From NCBI RefSeq assembly GCF_022921055.1, contig NZ_CP095061.1, forward strand, positions 1,403,501 to 1,467,500: a stretch of 64,000 bases of DNA, given 5' to 3'. Source of the DNA: Hymenobacter volaticus (GTDB taxonomy: Bacteria; Bacteroidota; Bacteroidia; Cytophagales; Hymenobacteraceae). The first letter of the stretch is position 1. Each line of letters starts with the position of its first letter. The notes beneath the pieces were generated by a model. The model was not told the origin of the DNA. It was given only the letters and a program-made list of their open reading frames with translations, and made no database searches. The position numbers were made by a program, and so were the translations under genes. Shown here piece after piece: positions 59,654-64,000 of the stretch.

Positions 59654-62081
59654 AAAATCCATCGTAACCCGGGTACGGCTGGCGTTTTTGGGCGTCTGTC
59701 TGTTCTCGGCTGCCATTATTTGGAAGGTCGGCAACATCCAGTTCAAGGAAGGGGAGAAGTGGCGCGCCTTGGAGCAGGAGCGGCGCGTGGTGTACCAGCC
59801 CGTGTTTGCTACCCGTGGCTCCATTGTGGCCGATGATGGCAAAAGCATCATGGCGACTTCGTTGCCCTTCTTCCGGGTGGCATGGGACCCGAGCGTAGTG
59901 GATAAGCAAACATTCAAAGCAGGAGTGGATTCACTTGCCTTACTGCTTTCAAGGTTTTATTCTGACAAGAGCAAGCAAGATTACGAGCGAAAACTTCGGA
60001 ATGCGTACACCTCTCATGTGCGATATCTGCGGCTGAACTCGCGGCAAATTAACTTTCAGGAGAAAAAAGAAATGGCGGCTTGGCCCATTTTCCGGGCGGG
60101 CAAAAACAAGGGCGGCGTTATTTTCGAGAAAGTGGATAAGCGCTTCCGTCCTTTCGGCGGACTAGCGCAACGCACCATCGGCTTTATCAATGAAGACAAG
60201 AATGGAGCGGGCCTGGAGTTTACCTTCAACCGTCACCTAGCTGGCAAAGACGGCGAGGCCTTGTTTGAGCGCCTACCCGGCGGCAACAAACCCATCTACG
60301 ACGGCACCGAAATCAAGCCTATTGATGGCTACGACGTTAAGACCACGCTCGACATCAACCTTCAGGACGTAGCCGAAAACGCCCTCTACAAATCGTTGGT
60401 GGACAACAACGCGCAGTATGGCTGCGTGATTCTGATGGAGGTGCAGACTGGTGAAATCAAAGCCGTGGCCAACCTAGGAAAAGTGGATGAGGGTATTTAC
60501 CGCGAAGACTACAACTACGCCATTGCCGACCAAGGCCGTACCGAGCCGGGCTCTACGTTCAAGCTAGCCTCGTTGATGGCTGTGCTGGAAGACAATCCCG
60601 AGATGAGTCTTGATGAAGTGGTGGACACTGGCAACGGCCGTATGTACATCGGTGGGGCCGTGAAAACAGATTCGCACGGCTACGGCAAGATTTCGGTGAA
60701 GCAGGTGTTCGAGAAGTCCAGCAACATTGGGGTGGCGGTGCTCGTGGATCGGCAGTTCAGCAAGAACCCCGGCAAGTACACCGACTACCTGAAGCGGTTC
60801 GGGCTGCACAAGCCGCTCGGCTTCCAGATGGCCGGCGAGGCCCGCCCGTACGTGAAAGACCCGCAGGACCGCTCTTGGAGCCGCACGTCGCTCACTACCA
60901 TGAGCATCGGCTACGAGTTGAAATTGGCTCCGCTCCAAACGCTGGCCTTCTACAACGCCGTAGCCAATGGTGGTGTGAAGGTGCAGCCTATCATCGTAAA
61001 GGAAATTAAGCAGGTGGACAAGGTGCTGGAACGGTTCGAGCCGGTGGTACTCAACCCCAAAATCTGCTCCGACGAGACGCTGGCTAAAGTGAAAGCCATG
61101 ATGGAAGGCGTGGTAACCGAAGGAACAGCCCGCGGCATCCGCTCCGAAGATTACACCATTGCCGGCAAAACCGGTACGGCGTGGAAATTCAAGAATGGCG
61201 CGTACACCCGCACGTATTCCACTAGCTTCTGCGGCTATTTCCCCGCCGACAAACCGAAGTATTCGTGCATTGTAGTAGTTGACTCGCCCAAGAAAGGCCG
61301 CATCTACGGCGCCGATGTGGCGGCGCCGGTGTTCCGCGAAGTGGCCGACAAAGCCATGGCGCGCGATGCCGCCAGCCAGCGGCCGGTACTGGCTCGCACG
61401 CCCGTCAACCGGGCCAAAACACCGGTGGTGCAAGCGGGTATGCAAGACGAGCTACGGCTGGTATTCGAGAAAATTGGGGTGAAAAACGAAACGGCAACGC
61501 CCGACGAAGATTGGGTGCGCGTGCCGACCAAAGCCGATAGCGGCGCCGATGCCTTGGCATTGCAGCCTCTAGCCGTACGGCCCGGCCGGGTGCCCGACGT
61601 ACACGGCCTGACGTTGCGCGACGCTCTGTTCTTGCTTGAAAACCGTGGCCTGCGGGTGCGCGCCATCGGGACGGGCCGCGTGAAAACGCAATCGGTGGAA
61701 GCTGGTTCGCCAGCACGGCGCGGCACTGTGGTTACGCTAGCGCTGCAACCTATTGGGCAGCGTACTACGGGTGCACCTGTTCCGCTGGCGGCACCTGCCC
61801 CAAGTCAGCTAGCGGAAAACAAGCTCTTGACTCCCGTAGATACTGATCTGGAAGCTAAAACGCGCGAGTTGGCAGCCACAGCCAAAGTTCGACTGGCGGC
61901 CAGGAAAAGCGCAATTTCCTCGAACGAGGCGAAAAAGCAAGAAGACAAAAAGCAGGAACCTCGCAAAGGTGAGACCAAGCCAACTACGCCCGCGAAACCC
62001 AAGCCAGCGGAACCCAAACCATCGAAAAGACCAACGCAGATAACGCAACAGGCAACCCCTAGCAAACCTAAGAAAGCCTAA
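59637..62081 (+). CDS. ftsI: Septal peptidoglycan transpeptidase FtsI (PBP3), PASTA type
   Basis: 814 residues from the ATG at 59637 (MKGSVKKSIVTRVRLAFLGV), which gives the N-terminal anchor helix. A dimerisation/pedestal domain precedes the transpeptidase: EPGSTFKLASLM (SxxK), EKSSNIGVAV (SxN), IAGKTGTAWKF (KTG). A PASTA domain follows (~655-710; GRVPDVHGLTLRDALFLLEN). An unusual Lys/Pro/Thr-rich tail of ~65 residues then runs to the end. It cross-links septal peptidoglycan. The start lies within the last codons of the FtsL-like gene. Confidence 0.95.
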   Translation: MKGSVKKSIVTRVRLAFLGVCLFSAAIIWKVGNIQFKEGEKWRALEQERRVVYQPVFATRGSIVADDGKSIMATSLPFFRVAWDPSVVDKQTFKAGVDSLALLLSRFYSDKSKQDYERKLRNAYTSHVRYLRLNSRQINFQEKKEMAAWPIFRAGKNKGGVIFEKVDKRFRPFGGLAQRTIGFINEDKNGAGLEFTFNRHLAGKDGEALFERLPGGNKPIYDGTEIKPIDGYDVKTTLDINLQDVAENALYKSLVDNNAQYGCVILMEVQTGEIKAVANLGKVDEGIYREDYNYAIADQGRTEPGSTFKLASLMAVLEDNPEMSLDEVVDTGNGRMYIGGAVKTDSHGYGKISVKQVFEKSSNIGVAVLVDRQFSKNPGKYTDYLKRFGLHKPLGFQMAGEARPYVKDPQDRSWSRTSLTTMSIGYELKLAPLQTLAFYNAVANGGVKVQPIIVKEIKQVDKVLERFEPVVLNPKICSDETLAKVKAMMEGVVTEGTARGIRSEDYTIAGKTGTAWKFKNGAYTRTYSTSFCGYFPADKPKYSCIVVVDSPKKGRIYGADVAAPVFREVADKAMARDAASQRPVLARTPVNRAKTPVVQAGMQDELRLVFEKIGVKNETATPDEDWVRVPTKADSGADALALQPLAVRPGRVPDVHGLTLRDALFLLENRGLRVRAIGTGRVKTQSVEAGSPARRGTVVTLALQPIGQRTTGAPVPLAAPAPSQLAENKLLTPVDTDLEAKTRELAATAKVRLAARKSAISSNEAKKQEDKKQEPRKGETKPTTPAKPKPAEPKPSKRPTQITQQATPSKPKKA

Positions 62082-62121
62082 AGAACTCAGTTTCTTCTGC
62101 GAGCTAAAAAACCGAACAACC

Positions 62122-63609
62122 TTGTCAGCCGATAAAGAAATAACGCCCCCTCTCTTCGCCCTGCTGGCCGACGTAACCGTGCTAAACCAGCACGGCGCTA
62201 CCGATGTGCCCGTGCAGGCCCTAACGCTCGACTCGCGGCAAGCAGCTCCTGGCTTCGTGTTTTTCGCGTTGCGCGGTGCGGCCACCGACGGCCACCACTT
62301 CATTTCGAACGCAGTGCAGCAAGGCGTGTCGGTGATAATTTGCGAGAGTCTGCCGGCCACTCTGGAACCCGGCACAACGTACGTGCAGGTGCCCGACTCA
62401 GCCGAGGCAATGGCACACATGGCGGCGGCATTTTATGGGCACCCGTCGCGGAGCTTGCAGCTGATTGGCGTGACGGGCACCAATGGCAAAACCACCTGCG
62501 CCACGTTGTTGCACAAGCTGCTGCGGGAGCTAGGCTATCACACCGGTCTGCTGAGCACGGTCCAAAACCAGATCGACGAAGAAGTCATTCCGGCCACGCA
62601 CACCACCCCCGACGCCATTCGGCTGAACGAGCTGCTGGCCCGCATGGTAAAGGCCGGCTGCACGCATGCTTGCATGGAAGTTAGCTCGCACGCGGTGGTC
62701 CAGCATCGTACTACCGCCTTGCGCTTTGCCGGTGGCATCTTCACCAATCTCACCCACGACCACCTCGATTATCACGGCACCTTCGATAATTATCTGAAAG
62801 CCAAAAAAGGCTTTTTCGATCAGCTGCCGAAGTCGGCCTTTGCCCTCACCAACGCCGACGACAAGCGCGGCTTAGTGATGCTGCAAAACACGGCTGCTCG
62901 CCGCGAAACGTATTCCCTGCGCGGAGCCGCCACTTTCCGGGGTAAGCTGCTCGAAAACGCGGTACATGGTCTGTACTTAGAAGTAGACGGGCGCGAGGTA
63001 CAGTTTCGCTTGATTGGGGTCTTCAATGCCTACAACCTGCTAGCCGTGTACGGCGCGGCCGTGCTGCTAGGCGAGGATTCATCGGAAGTGCTGACGGTAC
63101 TCTCAGGATTGCTTTCGGCACCCGGCCGCTTCGAGCCGATTGTATCGCCCAAAACCCGCGTTACGGGCATCATCGACTACGCCCACACGCCCGACGCGCT
63201 GGAAAACGTACTCGATACCATTGCCGACATCCGCCAGCCAAGCCAACAGGTAATTACGGTGGTGGGCTGCGGCGGGAACCGCGACGCTGGCAAACGCCCG
63301 GTCATGGCCAACCTCGCCTGCCAAGGCTCCGACCGGGTAGTGCTCACTGCCGACAATCCGCGCTTCGAAGATCCACTGGCTATTCTAACCGAAATGCAAG
63401 CCGGCGTCAAGGCGCAGGACTTGGCCAAAGTCGTCACTATCCCCGACCGGCGCGAAGCCATCCGAACTGCGGTGCTGCTCGCCGGCCCCGGCGACATTGT
63501 GCTAGTTGCCGGCAAAGGCCACGAAACCTACCAGGAAGTGAAGGGTGTGCGGGCCGAATTCGATGATAAAAAAGTGCTCAAGGAGATGTTTGAACAACTT
63601 GGGAAATAA
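62122..63609 (+). CDS. murE: UDP-MurNAc-tripeptide ligase MurE
   Basis: 495 residues from a TTG start at 62122. MurE adds the third stem amino acid in peptidoglycan. Seen: VQALTLDSRQAAPGFVFFAL, LIGVTGTNGKTTCATLLHKL (ATP site), HTTPDAIRLNELLARM, FTNLTHDHLDYHGTFDNYL, and LTADNPRFEDP. The DNPR motif is the meso-diaminopimelate selector. It follows ftsI by 40 bases. Confidence 0.95.
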   Translation: MSADKEITPPLFALLADVTVLNQHGATDVPVQALTLDSRQAAPGFVFFALRGAATDGHHFISNAVQQGVSVIICESLPATLEPGTTYVQVPDSAEAMAHMAAAFYGHPSRSLQLIGVTGTNGKTTCATLLHKLLRELGYHTGLLSTVQNQIDEEVIPATHTTPDAIRLNELLARMVKAGCTHACMEVSSHAVVQHRTTALRFAGGIFTNLTHDHLDYHGTFDNYLKAKKGFFDQLPKSAFALTNADDKRGLVMLQNTAARRETYSLRGAATFRGKLLENAVHGLYLEVDGREVQFRLIGVFNAYNLLAVYGAAVLLGEDSSEVLTVLSGLLSAPGRFEPIVSPKTRVTGIIDYAHTPDALENVLDTIADIRQPSQQVITVVGCGGNRDAGKRPVMANLACQGSDRVVLTADNPRFEDPLAILTEMQAGVKAQDLAKVVTIPDRREAIRTAVLLAGPGDIVLVAGKGHETYQEVKGVRAEFDDKKVLKEMFEQLGK

Positions 63610-63717
63610 CGAGCCATTAATCGAAATCTGCAAAAACACAACGCTTGCTTGACCTTAAAAAACTGGAATCTTTGCAGCTTGCCCATTTTTTGACTGCAAT
63701 CTGCTAACCCCGCGCTC

Positions 63718-64000
63718 ATGCTCTATTATCTCTTCAACTATCTCTACAAAGTGCACCACATACCGGGAACGGGCGTGTTTCAATACATCACGTTCCGGGC
63801 AGCACTGGCGGTAGTTACCTCTCTGATTATAGCACAATTCTTCGGCAAGCCCTTGATTCGGGTGTTGCAGCGTGCCCAGATTGGTGAGACAGTACGCGAC
63901 TTGGGGTTGGAAGGCCAGCTTGCCAAGAAAGGCACGCCAACGATGGGCGGCCTTATCATTCTGCTGGCTATTCTGGTGCCAGTGTTGCTGTTTGCCAAGC
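63718..64000 (+). CDS. mraY: Phospho-MurNAc-pentapeptide transferase MraY, 5' part
   Basis: The frame opens with ATG at 63718 ([20 protein letters not shown]) and runs off the end of the window (94 codons seen of ~400 expected). MraY makes lipid I at the inner membrane. The family segments [18 protein letters not shown] and [16 protein letters not shown] are present in order. It follows murE by ~108 bases, as expected in the dcw cluster. The last base of the window is inside the gene. Confidence 0.93.
   Translation, partial: MLYYLFNYLYKVHHIPGTGVFQYITFRAALAVVTSLIIAQFFGKPLIRVLQRAQIGETVRDLGLEGQLAKKGTPTMGGLIILLAILVPVLLFAK

Noticed and set aside
60564..61445. 293-residue open frame antisense to ftsI
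   Set aside because: Shadow of a conserved gene, with His/Arg-rich composition from codon bias.

Overview
This window looks like chromosome of a pigmented Bacteroidota bacterium of the Cytophagales, most likely Hymenobacter or a close relative. The grounds are moderately high GC, TonB-dependent receptors with carboxypeptidase-like N-terminal domains, a Bacteroidota-style division operon (mraZ, rsmH, FtsL-like, ftsI with PASTA, murE, mraY), carotenoid genes with a B12-type MerR regulator, and promoters of the Bacteroidota form TTG-N19-TAnnTTTG. The genus is inferred from gene content and style, not from a marker gene.

Layout. 1-9.6 kb: the 3' part of a GH92 mannosidase, small membrane proteins, a secreted clan-A-like glycosidase, an orphan RhuM-Fic protein, an outer-membrane beta-barrel and an esterase. 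9.7-9.9 kb holds a palindromic dispersed repeat that recurs at 29.3-29.4 kb. 10-20 kb: sbcD, a MOSC protein, an MBL-rhodanese sulfur enzyme, a Spy/CpxP-like protein, an amino acid permease, a TUDOR-like protein and a ricin/PD40/OmpA protein. 20.3-26.9 kb: a tight seven-gene minus-strand operon (speD, DUF4178, small membrane protein, DUF350, membrane-fused aminopropyltransferase, Tat-lipoprotein-like flavoenzyme, polytopic His-containing protein). This is the best candidate for an incompletely described system. 27-31 kb: S9 and M28 peptidases. 31.3-33.5 kb: an S24 repressor beside three small phage-like genes. 34-44 kb: YgjP-type peptidase, tRNA-Leu(CAA), hscB, ABM protein, SAM hydrolase, phoH, GNAT, GT39, comEC and a crotonase. 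44.5-53.5 kb: crtZ, CarH/LitR-like regulator, ECF sigma factor, crtI, crtB, later ispH and crtW. 53.6-57 kb: a cysteine-rich metal-type module (HMA protein, TonB receptor, HYC_CC_PP-like protein). 57.4-64 kb: the start of the dcw cluster, cut inside mraY.

How the genes work together. IspH supplies C5 isoprenoid units; CrtB and CrtI make and desaturate the C40 backbone; CrtZ and CrtW add hydroxyl and keto groups. The B12-binding regulator and sigma factor beside them suggest light-controlled carotenoid synthesis. The dcw genes are translationally packed and appear to be driven by an exact consensus promoter just before mraZ.

Data quality. Five conserved genes (DUF4178, S9 peptidase, GNAT, comEC, HMA protein) are each broken by what looks like one missing base, three of them in runs of five G or C. 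Adding one base restores a whole-codon, family-typical length in every case. Sequencing or assembly deletion errors are the simplest explanation, so these genes may be intact in the organism. No CRISPR array, rRNA or insertion sequence was seen.
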